Assembly (NCBI GenBank): GCA_028821575.1
Contig: JAPPFW010000042.1
Span: forward strand, 1-64,000
Direction: 5' to 3'
Origin: a bacterium
GTDB lineage: Bacteria; Actinomycetota; Acidimicrobiia; Spongiisociales; Spongiisociaceae
Length of the DNA stretch: 64,000 bases
Below are positions 42,778 to 51,867 of this stretch, piece by piece. The position numbers and the translations under genes were made by a program. Position 1 is the first letter of the stretch. Each line of letters opens with the position of its first letter. The notes below the pieces were generated by a model. That model saw only the letters and a list, made by a program, of their open reading frames with translations, was not told the origin of the DNA and ran no database searches.

Positions 42778-43770
42778 CTAGAGAGCGGTCGGCACCAGCT
42801 CCATCCCGCCGTGGCGCCATCGGATCGTCGAGATCGTGTATCCGACCTGCCGCCAGTCCCTGTCCAGGCTGAAGTCGCCCAACAGGGTGGAGGTCCGCCA
42901 GGAGAGGACATCGTCTCGGCCGATACCGCAACGGTGTGCGTCGGCTGCGAGAAAGCCGGCTGCGGCGGCCTGAGCCGCCACGTAGCCGGGCCGGGTTCCG
43001 AAGGCTTCTTCGTAAAGTTGCCGGAAGCGGGTCCCCGACGGCCCGATGTCAGGACTGTCCGGTTTCGGAATCCATTGGGTGGGGCCGATTACACCGTCCG
43101 CACACGGTCCTAACCGCTCGCCGAACTGCGGCACGCCGGCCGCCACGCATCCGAGCGCCGCGGGCTGCGTGTCACCTTCCCTGATACGGCGCACGAGCGA
43201 CACGTCCTCCTGGAATCCGGCCGTGACCAGGATCGCTGCCCCCGGGTCGACAGCGGTCAAGCGGTCAGCCCCGATCACGAGTTCCACACCGAAGCCAAGC
43301 CGCCGTGCTTCGTCGCGAGCGCCCTTGGCCACCAAAGCGGCGAAAGGTCCCTTACCGGTGACGATCACCACACGACCGATCCGCAACCGTCCGCAGAGGC
43401 GTACCGCGCCGATCAGGTAACTGGACGCCCGTGCAACCACCTGGACCACCCCGGGCCGGGTCAGGTCGTCAGCCGATCCCCCGTGGTTCCAGAGCACCTT
43501 TGCGTTCGCGCCCACGGCCGGGAGGATCCGGCGCACCAACCCGCTCCCGTAGGGTCCGAGCACGATGTCGATCCGCTCCTCCCGCAGCCATCCGTGGTAG
43601 ATCTCGGTCACCGACCGCTCGCCCGGGGCATCCAGCAATTCGAGGTCCACGCCGTCGAGACGAGCCCACAGTTCCAAACCTCGGGCGGCTTCCACCCCCT
43701 GCATAGCCAGGGCGCCACGCCGGACGATCAGAGCAGCAGCCCGCACCTCAGCATCCATCCCCTTCGCCAA
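42778..43770 (-). CDS. Periplasmic-binding-protein-fold (Peripla_BP_6-like) protein without signal peptide
   Basis: 330-aa protein resembling the branched-chain amino-acid binding family: ALAMQGVEAARGLELWA, DIVLGPYGSGLVRRILPAV, WNHGGSADDLTR and AAQAAAAGFLAADAHR. The N-terminus (MAKGMDAEVRAAALIV) has no signal peptide or lipobox, and no permease or ATPase genes lie near. It may be a cytoplasmic ligand sensor like AmiC, or a mis-started secreted protein, although no upstream hydrophobic segment is seen in frame. Confidence 0.75.
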   Translation of the reverse strand: MAKGMDAEVRAAALIVRRGALAMQGVEAARGLELWARLDGVDLELLDAPGERSVTEIYHGWLREERIDIVLGPYGSGLVRRILPAVGANAKVLWNHGGSADDLTRPGVVQVVARASSYLIGAVRLCGRLRIGRVVIVTGKGPFAALVAKGARDEARRLGFGVELVIGADRLTAVDPGAAILVTAGFQEDVSLVRRIREGDTQPAALGCVAAGVPQFGERLGPCADGVIGPTQWIPKPDSPDIGPSGTRFRQLYEEAFGTRPGYVAAQAAAAGFLAADAHRCGIGRDDVLSWRTSTLLGDFSLDRDWRQVGYTISTIRWRHGGMELVPTAL

Positions 43771-43808
43771 CCCATGGACTCGACGTTATCGGATCGAGCA
43801 CGGGCTGC

Positions 43809-45011
43809 TCAGCCGGAGAAGACCGAGTCGCCCGCCTCGAACAGGCCGAACCGGAGCCTTGGGTCGCCCGGAACCCAGTCGTGGCGGAACTGGCTTCCGT
43901 CACCGATCCAGCGGGACCTTTCCAGCAGGGCGTGGCCCATCTTGAGTTGGTGCGGCTCCCACGCCGCTAGGGCCTCCACCACATCGCCGTCCGCCTCCCT
44001 GAGCGCATCGCCGAGCGCCCAGGCGTCGGCGCAGGCCTTGGCGGTCCCGGCCCCTGCATGAGGACGGACCGAGATCGCTCCGTCACCCATCAGGCAGATG
44101 CGGCCGAAGGCCATCCGGTCCACCGCCACGTCGAAGATGACCTGGACGAAGGGGTTGGCGGTCTCGTTCACCACCTCGGCGAGCACGGGGGGAAACCGTT
44201 CGGTGGCGTACCGCCTGGTCCAGGCCACATGCTCGTCTCGCATGAAGCCCGGCGGGACGGAGGATTCGCGCCGGGATCCCGTCCGGTCGGTGAGGAGGTC
44301 GTCCAGATCCTCTCCTTCGTTGTAGTTGTGGTACCAGACGAACCCCTGGACGCGGCGGCCCGGTTCCAGTTCCCCGCGGAGACCCGGGATGGGATACACG
44401 AGGAAGTGACCTTCGTCGCTCAGGTAGTAGGTGATCGCGTCGCCCAGCCGTCCCGCCGTCGCGGGCGAGAGCGCCGACTCGGCGATCGTGCCGCGCCAGG
44501 CCACGTACCCTGCATAGCTGGGCTCTATGTGGGGTTGCAGGATCGCCCGGGCCCGTGAGGAGACCCCGTCGGCGCACACCACCATGTCGGCGCTGAACGT
44601 GTCCCCGCCGGCCAAATGGATCGTTGCCCGGTCCGCGTCCTGGTCGAGGGCGACCATCTCGTATCCGAGGTGGTAACGGTCACGGTCGAAGTGGGCCAGG
44701 AGGTTCCGGTAGATGGTGTTCCAGGAACTGAACCGGTAGTTCCTTCGCTCCTCGTGACGGGTGGACCCGTCGCGGTCCAGGAACCTGAGCCAGGGCAACT
44801 CCACCACGACCTTGGCCACGTCCAGCGGGCGGTGTTCCTCGAAGTACCGGACCGTCAGCGGGTGCAGGACTATGCCGGCGCCCCGCGCCTCCAACTCCGC
44901 GGTGGAACGTTCGAAGACATCCACCTCGCATCCGAGGTCCCGCAGCACCAGGGCGACGGTCAGGCCCCCGATTGATCCGCCCACGACCGCGACTCGCGGA
45001 AGGGAACTCAT
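43809..45011 (-). CDS. FAD-dependent aromatic hydroxylase-like monooxygenase
   Basis: 400-aa class A flavoprotein monooxygenase. VAVVGGSIGGLTVALVL at the N-terminus binds FAD, VVCADGVSSRARAIL is the DG motif and CLMGDGAISVRPHAGAGTAK is the second FAD motif. Likely substrates are salicylate-, hydroxynicotinate- or related ring acids. ATG 45011 is chosen because the FAD motif then falls at residue 8; the open frame upstream (to 45197) overlaps the next gene. It is followed on the minus strand by the Peripla_BP-like gene. Confidence 0.88.
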   Translation of the reverse strand: MSSLPRVAVVGGSIGGLTVALVLRDLGCEVDVFERSTAELEARGAGIVLHPLTVRYFEEHRPLDVAKVVVELPWLRFLDRDGSTRHEERRNYRFSSWNTIYRNLLAHFDRDRYHLGYEMVALDQDADRATIHLAGGDTFSADMVVCADGVSSRARAILQPHIEPSYAGYVAWRGTIAESALSPATAGRLGDAITYYLSDEGHFLVYPIPGLRGELEPGRRVQGFVWYHNYNEGEDLDDLLTDRTGSRRESSVPPGFMRDEHVAWTRRYATERFPPVLAEVVNETANPFVQVIFDVAVDRMAFGRICLMGDGAISVRPHAGAGTAKACADAWALGDALREADGDVVEALAAWEPHQLKMGHALLERSRWIGDGSQFRHDWVPGDPRLRFGLFEAGDSVFSG

Positions 45012-45048
45012 GGATTCGCCCCGGCCGGGGAAGAGCCGGGACTCCCGG

Positions 45049-45570
45049 TCAGGGCTGGCCGAAGGTCGAGACCTTGTCCACCCGGCATTCGAACAGGACC
45101 CTGCGTTCGTCGATGGACGGATCGCGCAGGCCGTACGGCGGCTCGGCGCCCGTGTACTTGGTCCAGATCCCATCCAGGTGAGCGGTGACGCGCGCACCCT
45201 CGTCGGGATCGTCCTCGCTGATCTCCCGTTCGGCGGTGACCTTCATCGACACCCAGTGGTACGGGTTCTCAGGATTGATCAGGATGAGCGAGACTTCCGG
45301 GTTCGCCCTGATCCATGAGGTCTTCTTGCGATGGGCGGCGACGTTGACCAGCACCTTGTCGTCCTCGTAGTCGAACCACATCGCCGTGAGGCTCGGCCGG
45401 CCGTCGGCGGCTATGACGCTCATCACGGCGGTGACCTGCTCGTCGAGCAGCCGCTTGTAGATCGGGTTCAGATCGTTGAGGCTGTCGATCTCGCTGCGGC
45501 CACCGATGCCGAACTGGCCAGCCTGTAATCCAGCCGATACGTCCAGGAACTCGTAGAGCCTGATGCCCAT
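45049..45570 (-). CDS. PPOX-class (pyridoxamine-phosphate-oxidase-fold) flavin/F420 protein
   Basis: 173-aa split-barrel flavoprotein. DEQVTAVMSVIAADGRPSLT, MWFDYEDDKVLVNVAAHRKK and NPEVSLILINPENPYHWV match the TIGR03618-like, F420-dependent PPOX group common in actinobacteria. It could reduce or oxidise small aromatic or heterocyclic compounds using F420 or FMN. It lies 37 bp upstream of the FAD monooxygenase on the same strand, a plausible two-enzyme operon. Confidence 0.82.
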   Translation of the reverse strand: MGIRLYEFLDVSAGLQAGQFGIGGRSEIDSLNDLNPIYKRLLDEQVTAVMSVIAADGRPSLTAMWFDYEDDKVLVNVAAHRKKTSWIRANPEVSLILINPENPYHWVSMKVTAEREISEDDPDEGARVTAHLDGIWTKYTGAEPPYGLRDPSIDERRVLFECRVDKVSTFGQP

Positions 45571-45643
45571 GGGTAGTGCCTCCTAGGTTGGTCGATAGGC
45601 CAGATCGTACTCCCCTGCAACGGTGCGGGGTTCGACGGAGCGT

Positions 45644-47230
45644 TCAGCCGCGCGCGGTCTCGATGACGTGCGTGTAGACCTCCGGGCTGACCCGAGCGTC
45701 GATCAGCTTCGGACCCCTTCCGGAAGCCAGGGCCCGTCTCACCTGGTCGGGTTCCGTGGCCACGTACCCGTCCATGCCCATCGCCCGAGCCGCCGCCGCG
45801 AAGTCAGAGGGTCCGTAGCGGTAGGGCCTTGAGCCCTCGGGGCCCTGGCCGTCCTGCTTGATCTCGATGAGGCTGAGCGCCGAGTCGTTGAACACCACCA
45901 CCGTGACGTCGAGGTCCAGCCTCACCACCGTCTCCAACTCGGCCATCGCCATGCCCAGCCCGCCGTCGCCGGTCAAGCAGAGCACCGGCCTCCCCGGCCG
46001 GGCCAGCCCGGCGCCGATCGCGGCCGGGAGGGCGAAGCCCATGGTGGCGAGCCCGTTCGAGATGAGCAGGTCGAGGGGGCGGCTCACTCGCCAGAATGGC
46101 ATGATCACGAGGAAGTGGGCGCCCGCGTCGACCGTGACGATCGGATCATCCGGGCTGGCCTCGGCGACCGCGTCCATCAACTCGAACGGGGAGAACCCCC
46201 GGCTCTCCGCGTGCAGGTCCTCCAGGACCCGGCCGTTGTGCTCGGGTCCCGCCTTCTTAGGCCACTCCGTCGAGAACGCGGTCTGGAGCGTCCTCAGCGA
46301 CCCGTCGAGCGGACCGTTCACCTCGACGGCCACCGGGTAGTAGGAGTCGCTGAGCGGGCGATGGTTGAGAGCCAGCACCGGCGTGGTGTACGGCCAGGGA
46401 CGGGCCAGGGGCTCCACCGGATCGAGTTCCACGGCGACGATCAGGTCGGCGGCTTCGACCAGAGGCCTCTCCGACAGTGCGTTGGTGAACAGGCCCCCGT
46501 AGCTGGGCGACGTGTCGGGGATGACCCCCTTCGCCTGGTAGGTGACCAGGGCCGGGGCGCCGAGACCCTCGACCAGCATGCGTACTTCCTCCGTGTGGGG
46601 GGCGGCCGCGGCCCCCACCAGGAACAGCGGCCGGATCGAAGTGGCGACCATCCTCCGGGCCGCTTCGAGGGCCTCCGGATCCGTCCGGGTCGGGAGAGGC
46701 GGCTCGGGCGGGAGGTCGCCGGGCGCGGTGAGGTCGAAGTCCAGATGCACGCCCCCGGCGGGGGAATCGACCGCGAGGCGGGCAGCGCGTTCCACCACCT
46801 CCGCCGGGTTCTCGTAACCCAGCGTCCCGGTCCACTTGGTGAGGGGCGCCATGATCGCGTTCTGATCGAGTCTCTGGTGGACGAACCTGTCCCGTTCGGC
46901 AGCAGGAACCGCGTCGCTGAGCAGGAGCACCGGAAAGCGGTCGAGGGTGGCCTGGGCCATCCCGTTGGCCGCCGAGGTGACACCGGGCCCCCGCGTCACC
47001 GCCGCCAGTCCCGGTGACCGGGTCAGGTTGCCGTAGACTCCGGCGGAGATGCAGGCGGCGGTCTCACCATGGGTGAGCACGAACCGGATACCTGCCTCGG
47101 CGCCCTTCTCGATCATGTCGATGTTCGGCCCGCCGCCGGGAACGCCGAACATGAGATCGGTGCCGGCCGCAGCGAGTCGCGACATGGCGACCTCGGCGAG
47201 AGAGCCCGCTCCGCCCATCAGGCCCGACAA
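45644..47230 (-). CDS. Thiamine-diphosphate enzyme, acetolactate synthase-like (second)
   Basis: 528-aa TPP enzyme. Catalytic Glu in THGETAACISAGVYG (about residue 56); TPP/Mg motif TGDGGLGMAMAELETVVRLD followed by FNDSALSLIEIKQ. It is clearly different from the enzyme at 5150. It may be a 2-oxoacid decarboxylase, benzoylformate-decarboxylase-like or sulfoacetaldehyde-type enzyme; the substrate is not decidable. It is 3 bp after a cupin gene on the same strand, so the pair is an operon, divergent from the CoA-transferase gene. Confidence 0.88.
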   Translation of the reverse strand: MSGLMGGAGSLAEVAMSRLAAAGTDLMFGVPGGGPNIDMIEKGAEAGIRFVLTHGETAACISAGVYGNLTRSPGLAAVTRGPGVTSAANGMAQATLDRFPVLLLSDAVPAAERDRFVHQRLDQNAIMAPLTKWTGTLGYENPAEVVERAARLAVDSPAGGVHLDFDLTAPGDLPPEPPLPTRTDPEALEAARRMVATSIRPLFLVGAAAAPHTEEVRMLVEGLGAPALVTYQAKGVIPDTSPSYGGLFTNALSERPLVEAADLIVAVELDPVEPLARPWPYTTPVLALNHRPLSDSYYPVAVEVNGPLDGSLRTLQTAFSTEWPKKAGPEHNGRVLEDLHAESRGFSPFELMDAVAEASPDDPIVTVDAGAHFLVIMPFWRVSRPLDLLISNGLATMGFALPAAIGAGLARPGRPVLCLTGDGGLGMAMAELETVVRLDLDVTVVVFNDSALSLIEIKQDGQGPEGSRPYRYGPSDFAAAARAMGMDGYVATEPDQVRRALASGRGPKLIDARVSPEVYTHVIETARG

Positions 47231-47233
47231 CGC

Positions 47234-47602
47234 TCAGCCGTAAAGTTCGACGGTCATGAACCGTATCTCGGTGTCCCCGTAGTTCTCGAAGTCGTGGATC
47301 ATGTGGTTCTCCCCGGAGTGGTCTCCGAAGCTGGTGTCTCCCACGTCGTAGCGGCGCACCACGTAGGTGCCGTCGTCCGACCGCTGCCGACCGATCCCGG
47401 CATCCACCACTGTCCAGAAGTACGGTTTGTCGTGGATGTGGAAGGCACCGCGCTCGCCCGGCTGGAGCCTTATCTCCCACACTCCCACCCGTTCGTTCTC
47501 GAACACGAGCTTCGTTCCGACATCGTGGTTGGTCGGAGCCGCAGCCAACTCGTCCTCGTAGTCGGCCAAGTCGAACGTCCCCTCCTCGATTACTTCCGGC
47601 AT
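47234..47602 (-). CDS. Single-domain cupin protein
   Basis: 122-aa cupin. Metal-site motif GERGAFHIHDKPYFW and the second motif GDHSGENHMIHDFENYG provide several His ligands. ATG 47602 is preceded by GGGAGGATCC, a strong ribosome-binding site; an upstream in-frame ATG at 47668 lies across the divergent gene's start and is unlikely. It may be an isomerase, dioxygenase-like or ligand-binding protein acting on the product of the adjacent TPP enzyme. Confidence 0.8.
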   Translation of the reverse strand: MPEVIEEGTFDLADYEDELAAAPTNHDVGTKLVFENERVGVWEIRLQPGERGAFHIHDKPYFWTVVDAGIGRQRSDDGTYVVRRYDVGDTSFGDHSGENHMIHDFENYGDTEIRFMTVELYG

Positions 47603-47654
47603 GGATCCTCCCTTGGCGTTTCGGCGATCGCGCCCGTAATCGTAGGATGCGGTC

Positions 47655-48869
47655 ATGGATTCGAGCACACCGGCGCCGGTACTCGACGGCCTCCGGATCG
47701 TGGAGCTGTCAGCCTTCGTGGCGGTCCCGCTGGCGGGAATGACGCTCGCGCAGTTGGGGGCGGACGTGATCCGGGTGGACCCGATCGGCGGCGGCCTCGA
47801 CTACCGGAGGCGGCCGATCACCGACTCGGGCGCCGGTCTCTACTGGGCAGGCCTCAACAAGGGGAAACGTTCGGTCACGCTCGACCTCCGGAGCGAGCAG
47901 GGAAGGAGCATCGTCCGGGATCTGGTCACCGCGCCGGGTAAGGACGCCGGGGTCTTGATCACCAACCTCTCCCCACGATGGATCTCCTACGAAGAGCTCC
48001 GCCGCGACCGGCCCGATCTGATCATGGTCGTGCTCAAGGGCAACCCGGACGGCTCGATCGCGGTGGACTACACGGTCAACGCCGCCGCCGGTTTTCCGGC
48101 GATCACGGGAGTAGGTGACGATCCCGTCAACCACGTCCTGCCGGCCTGGGACCTGGTGGCGGGGGGAATGGTGGCGACCGCGGTCCTGTCCGCCGAGCGG
48201 CGCCGCTACCGCACCGGCGAGGGAAGCCTGGTCGAACTATCCCTGGCGGATGTCGCCTTCGCAACGCTGGGGCATCTGGGCCAAGTGGCGGAGGTGGTAA
48301 TCAACGACGAGGACCGCGCCCGGTACGGCAACTACCTGTTCGGCTCGTTCGGCAAGGACTTCGCGACCTCCGATGGGGAGCGCGTGATGATCATCGCCCT
48401 CACGCCCCGACACTGGTCGTCTCTGGTGGAGGCAACCGGAACCGCCACAGCCATTGCCCGGATCGAGAGCGACCTCGGGTTGGTGCTGGCGGACGAGGGA
48501 GCTCGCTTCGCGGCGCGGGAGCGGATCACCGAGGTCATGGAGGGCTGGTTCGCTCGACACACCCTGGAAGAGGTGGGCCGGGCGATGGACCGTCACCGGA
48601 TCTGCTGGGGCCCCTACCGGACGGTGCGCCAACTCCTCGAAGCAGACCCCAGGGTGCAGCCCGAGCTAAACCCGATGTGGGCCCATGTGAACCAGCCCGG
48701 GATCGGTACGTATCCGGTTCCCGGCACACCACTTGCATTCTCCGCGCTACCTCGGAGGGCACCCCGACCGGCGCCTCTCTTGGGAGCCGACACCGAACCG
48801 GTGCTGGCCGAACTGCTCGGCCTGGGAACCACTCGGCTAGAACGGCTACGGCAGCTGGGGGTCCTCTGA
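47655..48869 (+). CDS. Family III CoA-transferase, 2-methylfumaryl-CoA isomerase (Mct)-like
   Basis: 404-aa CaiB/BaiF-fold protein. DGLRIVELSAFVAVPLAGMT, GGGLDYRRRPITDSG, LYWAGLNKGKRSVTLD and VNHVLPAWDLVAGGMVA (Asp166, predicted to form the acyl anhydride) look, from memory of the family, like mesaconyl-CoA C1:C4 transferase, the intramolecular CoA transferase of the 3-hydroxypropionate bi-cycle. The length is normal. No mesaconyl-CoA hydratase or dehydratase is in the window. The aldolase downstream could handle a C4-C5 acid. General CoA-transferase is certain; the Mct assignment is probable. Confidence 0.78.
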   Translation: MDSSTPAPVLDGLRIVELSAFVAVPLAGMTLAQLGADVIRVDPIGGGLDYRRRPITDSGAGLYWAGLNKGKRSVTLDLRSEQGRSIVRDLVTAPGKDAGVLITNLSPRWISYEELRRDRPDLIMVVLKGNPDGSIAVDYTVNAAAGFPAITGVGDDPVNHVLPAWDLVAGGMVATAVLSAERRRYRTGEGSLVELSLADVAFATLGHLGQVAEVVINDEDRARYGNYLFGSFGKDFATSDGERVMIIALTPRHWSSLVEATGTATAIARIESDLGLVLADEGARFAARERITEVMEGWFARHTLEEVGRAMDRHRICWGPYRTVRQLLEADPRVQPELNPMWAHVNQPGIGTYPVPGTPLAFSALPRRAPRPAPLLGADTEPVLAELLGLGTTRLERLRQLGVL

Positions 48870-49173
48870 ATTCCCGGTCCAGGAAACGGTCTTCAGATCG
48901 CGAAATTCACCGCCACCGAAACCTCCGCTGGGCCCGCCCCCGCCACCACCATTCCTCGGATGGGAGCGCGAACGGCCGTCGCTGGGCCATTCATGTCCCT
49001 AGATGATCCCGCGGGCGGTCGGACGACGTCCAATCCGGCACCGCCCCGGTGCCTGACTACCTCCATAGTGCAGCACGGCTGTGACGAATTCAACCCCCCC
49101 GGGCGAAGAGGTTTTAGCGATCCGGCCGCAGGCAGCCCGGCCGGGGTAGTTATCGCGCCGCCATGCTGCCATC
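48870..49173. other. 304-bp gap, no gene seen
   Basis: Between the CoA-transferase and the aldolase. Only short shadow frames are present, with no ribosome-binding site. A CCGGCCGCAGGCAGCCCGGCCGG-like inverted segment near 49120-49145 could form a hairpin upstream of the aldolase gene. Confidence 0.35.
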
Positions 49174-49965
49174 ATGTCGGCTATGCGACCTAACCCGCTC
49201 CGCGCCAGGTGGGCGGCCGGCGAGCCTGCCATCGGTGGTTGGCTTACGATTCCCAACCAACTGACCGCGGAGGTGACAGCAGCAGCCGACCTCGACTACA
49301 TATGCATCGACATGCAGCACGGGCTGATCGACTACTCGGATGTCTTGCGCATGCTGACCGCTGTCACTGCGAGCGGCGTGACCCCCATCGTCCGGGTACC
49401 GGAGAACTCGATCGCCAACATCTCCACCGTTCTTGACGCCGGCGCCATCGGGGTGATCGTCCCACTGGTCAACACGGTGGCGGAGGCGGCTTCCGTGGTC
49501 GCCGCCTGCCGTTACCCACCGCTTGGCGAGCGGAGCTACGGCGCGACCAGGGCCGCGGCCGTGGAGGGACCGGACTACTACGACCGGGCCAACGACGAGG
49601 TGGTCTGCATACCGATGATCGAGACCGTCGAGGCTGTCGACGACCTGGACGGCATCCTGTCGATCCCGGGGATCGACGTGGCCTACGTGGGCCCTTCCGA
49701 CCTGTCCATATCGATGGGGTACTGGCCCGGAACGACGGCAGCTCCCTTCCTGGCCATGCTCGATCGGATAGTCGAGGCCTGTGACCGCCACGGCGTGGTG
49801 CCCGCAATCCAGGCCTCACCGTCCACCGCTGCCGACCGCTTGGCGCGCGGTTTCCGAATGGTCACCGTGGTGACGGACATCCTGGCCTACCGGGTCTCGG
49901 TCGACCTGGCCATCGCCCAGGCTCGCGGGACCGATCCGGGAGGGCCCGGCGCGCCCCTGTACTGA
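49174..49965 (+). CDS. HpcH/HpaI-type class II aldolase
   Basis: 263-aa TIM-barrel aldolase of the 4-hydroxy-2-oxoheptanedioate aldolase group, which cleaves 4-hydroxy-2-oxoacids to pyruvate and an aldehyde. Key motifs are ICIDMQHGLIDYSD (catalytic His), PPLGERSYGATRA, IPMIETVEAV and VAYVGPSDLSISMG, giving the metal ligands Glu and Asp. It is HpaI-like rather than a citramalyl-CoA lyase (CitE). ATG 49174 and ATG 49183 are both possible starts. Confidence 0.88.
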   Translation: MSAMRPNPLRARWAAGEPAIGGWLTIPNQLTAEVTAAADLDYICIDMQHGLIDYSDVLRMLTAVTASGVTPIVRVPENSIANISTVLDAGAIGVIVPLVNTVAEAASVVAACRYPPLGERSYGATRAAAVEGPDYYDRANDEVVCIPMIETVEAVDDLDGILSIPGIDVAYVGPSDLSISMGYWPGTTAAPFLAMLDRIVEACDRHGVVPAIQASPSTAADRLARGFRMVTVVTDILAYRVSVDLAIAQARGTDPGGPGAPLY

Positions 49966-50059
49966 GGGGGACGCCGATCGGACGCCGGACCGGGCCATTG
50001 CCCGCCCGGGAGCATGGGAGAGGTGGCACGACCTCTGCTTCACAGCACGAGCACGTAGA

Positions 50060-50731
50060 ATGCCGGACGTGAAACCGGTCCGGGATCTGCACGAGTCAGC
50101 GGTCAGGCTCGCTCGCCTCGCCGAGCAAGTGCCTGTGGGGACCCGCGGCGGATCGGTCCATCCGTCGGAACTCGTAGCAGGCATCAACGCCGAGTCCGAT
50201 CTGGCCTGCCGGTCGGGACCGTTCGGCCCGGTGGCCCCGAACCGCTTCGCGGTGCGGCTCAACAAGGTCGACCTGGCGGCCCTGGGCAACCAGAGACGCC
50301 TGACGCATGAACTGGAACGCATCACCGAAAGCACGGCGATGGGCAGAGGGCGTCGCTTGGAAGGACCGGTCCGGGTCTGGCTGGAGGCGGACACCTCGAT
50401 GGAGCAGGGGTCGTTGGCGGTGCGCTCCTTTCACCGCCCCGGCCGCCGTCCGGCCTGGGCTTTCCTGACCGGTGGCGGAACGACCCTGGAGATCACCGTC
50501 AACCTTTCCCTGGTGGGCCGGGCCGGCGACGCCGATGTCACCATCGCCCACGGCTCGGTCAGCGACCATCACGCCCTGGTCTGGTTCGAGGGGGAGAGCG
50601 CCTGGATTCGTGACCAGGGTTCGAGTGGGGGCACCTTCGTCGATGGCGAGGCGGTCAGCGGGAACACCCCGGTTCCGGCTGACGGCATGATCCGTTTCGG
50701 AAGGGTCGAGTACATGCTTCGGGTCGGGTAG
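50060..50731 (+). CDS. fhaA: FhaA-like protein (DUF3662 + FHA domain)
   Basis: 223-aa protein. Residues 1-125 match the DUF3662 domain (PNRFAVRLNKVDLAAL, GRRLEGPVRVWLEAD) and residues 145-222 are an FHA phosphothreonine-binding domain (LVGRAGDADVTI, SVSDHHALVWF, GSSGGTFVDGEAV). Mycobacterial FhaA is 527 aa with a long linker; this form has almost none. It should bind phosphorylated partners of PknB and link the kinase to cell-wall synthesis. First gene of the fhaA-fhaB-pstP-rodA-pbpA-pknB series. Confidence 0.88.
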   Translation: MPDVKPVRDLHESAVRLARLAEQVPVGTRGGSVHPSELVAGINAESDLACRSGPFGPVAPNRFAVRLNKVDLAALGNQRRLTHELERITESTAMGRGRRLEGPVRVWLEADTSMEQGSLAVRSFHRPGRRPAWAFLTGGGTTLEITVNLSLVGRAGDADVTIAHGSVSDHHALVWFEGESAWIRDQGSSGGTFVDGEAVSGNTPVPADGMIRFGRVEYMLRVG

Positions 50732-50734
50732 TCG

Positions 50735-51148
50735 ATGCCCGCGATCATCCTCGTCTCGCTGAAGCTCATCTTCGTGGCCTACATCTACCTGTTCGTCTGG
50801 CAGATCGCCAAGGCCATCGCCGCCCATATCGGCACCGGCCAGCCCCGAGAGCGCAGCCGCCCGGGAACCGGGCTGACGGTGGTCCGCAGCGACACCCAGA
50901 CCGGGCTGAGCGTGGAGGTACGCCAGCCGGTGGTCCTGGGTAGGGGGAAGGGCGCGGACATAGCGATAGACGACCCCTACGCTTCCGACTTCCATGTGAG
51001 GTTGGTCAACGAGACCGGCGTCCTGTCCCTGTTCGATCTCGGTAGCACCACCGGCACCTACGTGAACGGGAAGCGGGTAGGGGCTCCGCTCGAACTGAGC
51101 AAGGGCGACTCGGTGCAGATCGGCAAGACCGTGCTGGAGGTGACGTGA
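50735..51148 (+). CDS. fhaB: FhaB-like membrane-anchored FHA protein
   Basis: 137-aa protein with an N-terminal membrane helix (AIILVSLKLIFVAYIYLFVW) and one FHA domain from residue 67 (VVLGRGKGADIAIDD, SDFHVRLVNE, GSTTGTYVNGKRV). In mycobacteria FhaB (FipA) is phosphorylated by PknA and acts at the division site. It is 4 bp from fhaA and overlaps pstP by 4 bp. Confidence 0.92.
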   Translation: MPAIILVSLKLIFVAYIYLFVWQIAKAIAAHIGTGQPRERSRPGTGLTVVRSDTQTGLSVEVRQPVVLGRGKGADIAIDDPYASDFHVRLVNETGVLSLFDLGSTTGTYVNGKRVGAPLELSKGDSVQIGKTVLEVT

Positions 51149-51867
51149 GATTCGTATGGGCTTCCGACACCCACACCGGCCGGATACGCAAGAACAACGA
51201 GGACGTGGTGCATCCCGAGACCGACGGGCACTGCTCGGGACCTCTCCTGGTGGGTGTGGCGGACGGTCTCGGTGGTCACCGGGACGGTGAGGTAGCCAGC
51301 AGGGTGGCCATTGACAGCGCAGTCAGAGCGGAGGGTCCTCCTTGGCAGAAGGTGAAGGCCGCCAATGCCGCCATCCTGGACGACGTGCTGGGCCACCCCC
51401 ACCGCGTGGGAATGGGCACGACGCTCACACTGGCGGAACTCGACCCGGGCGGCAGCGTGACCATCGGTCACGTTGGGGATAGCCGGGCCTACCTGCTGCG
51501 GGCCGGAAGGCTGATCCGCCTGACAGTGGACCACACCTTCGTCCAGGAGGAGATCGAGGCAGGGCGCCTCACCGAGGAACAGGCTCGCATCCATCCCCGC
51601 CGCGCCCAGCTCACCCGCGCCCTCGGGCTAGGGCAGGAGGTGATCGTAGACGTGGGGAGGACCTCCCTCTCGGTCGACGATCGCCTGCTCGTCTGCTCGG
51701 ACGGACTGACCGCGATGGTCACGGACGAGGAGATCACCACCATCCTCCTGGAGGGACCGCCGTCAGACGTGGTGTGGGGGTTGATAGAGGCGGCCAACCG
51801 GGCCGGGGGCCACGACAACGTCTCCGCGGTTGTGGTGGTGGTTACAGCACCTGAGGTTCCCGACTAA
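51145..51867 (+). CDS. pstP: PP2C-type Ser/Thr phosphatase
   Basis: 240-aa PPM-family phosphatase with the metal-binding motifs VGVADGLGGHRDGEVAS, GMGTTLTLA, GHVGDSRAYLL, CSDGLTAM and GGHDNVSAVVV. It reverses PknB phosphorylation. It lacks the transmembrane helix and extracellular tail of mycobacterial PstP (514 aa), so it is a cytosolic catalytic domain only. The GTG start overlaps the fhaB stop. Confidence 0.92.
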   Translation: MRFVWASDTHTGRIRKNNEDVVHPETDGHCSGPLLVGVADGLGGHRDGEVASRVAIDSAVRAEGPPWQKVKAANAAILDDVLGHPHRVGMGTTLTLAELDPGGSVTIGHVGDSRAYLLRAGRLIRLTVDHTFVQEEIEAGRLTEEQARIHPRRAQLTRALGLGQEVIVDVGRTSLSVDDRLLVCSDGLTAMVTDEEITTILLEGPPSDVVWGLIEAANRAGGHDNVSAVVVVVTAPEVPD

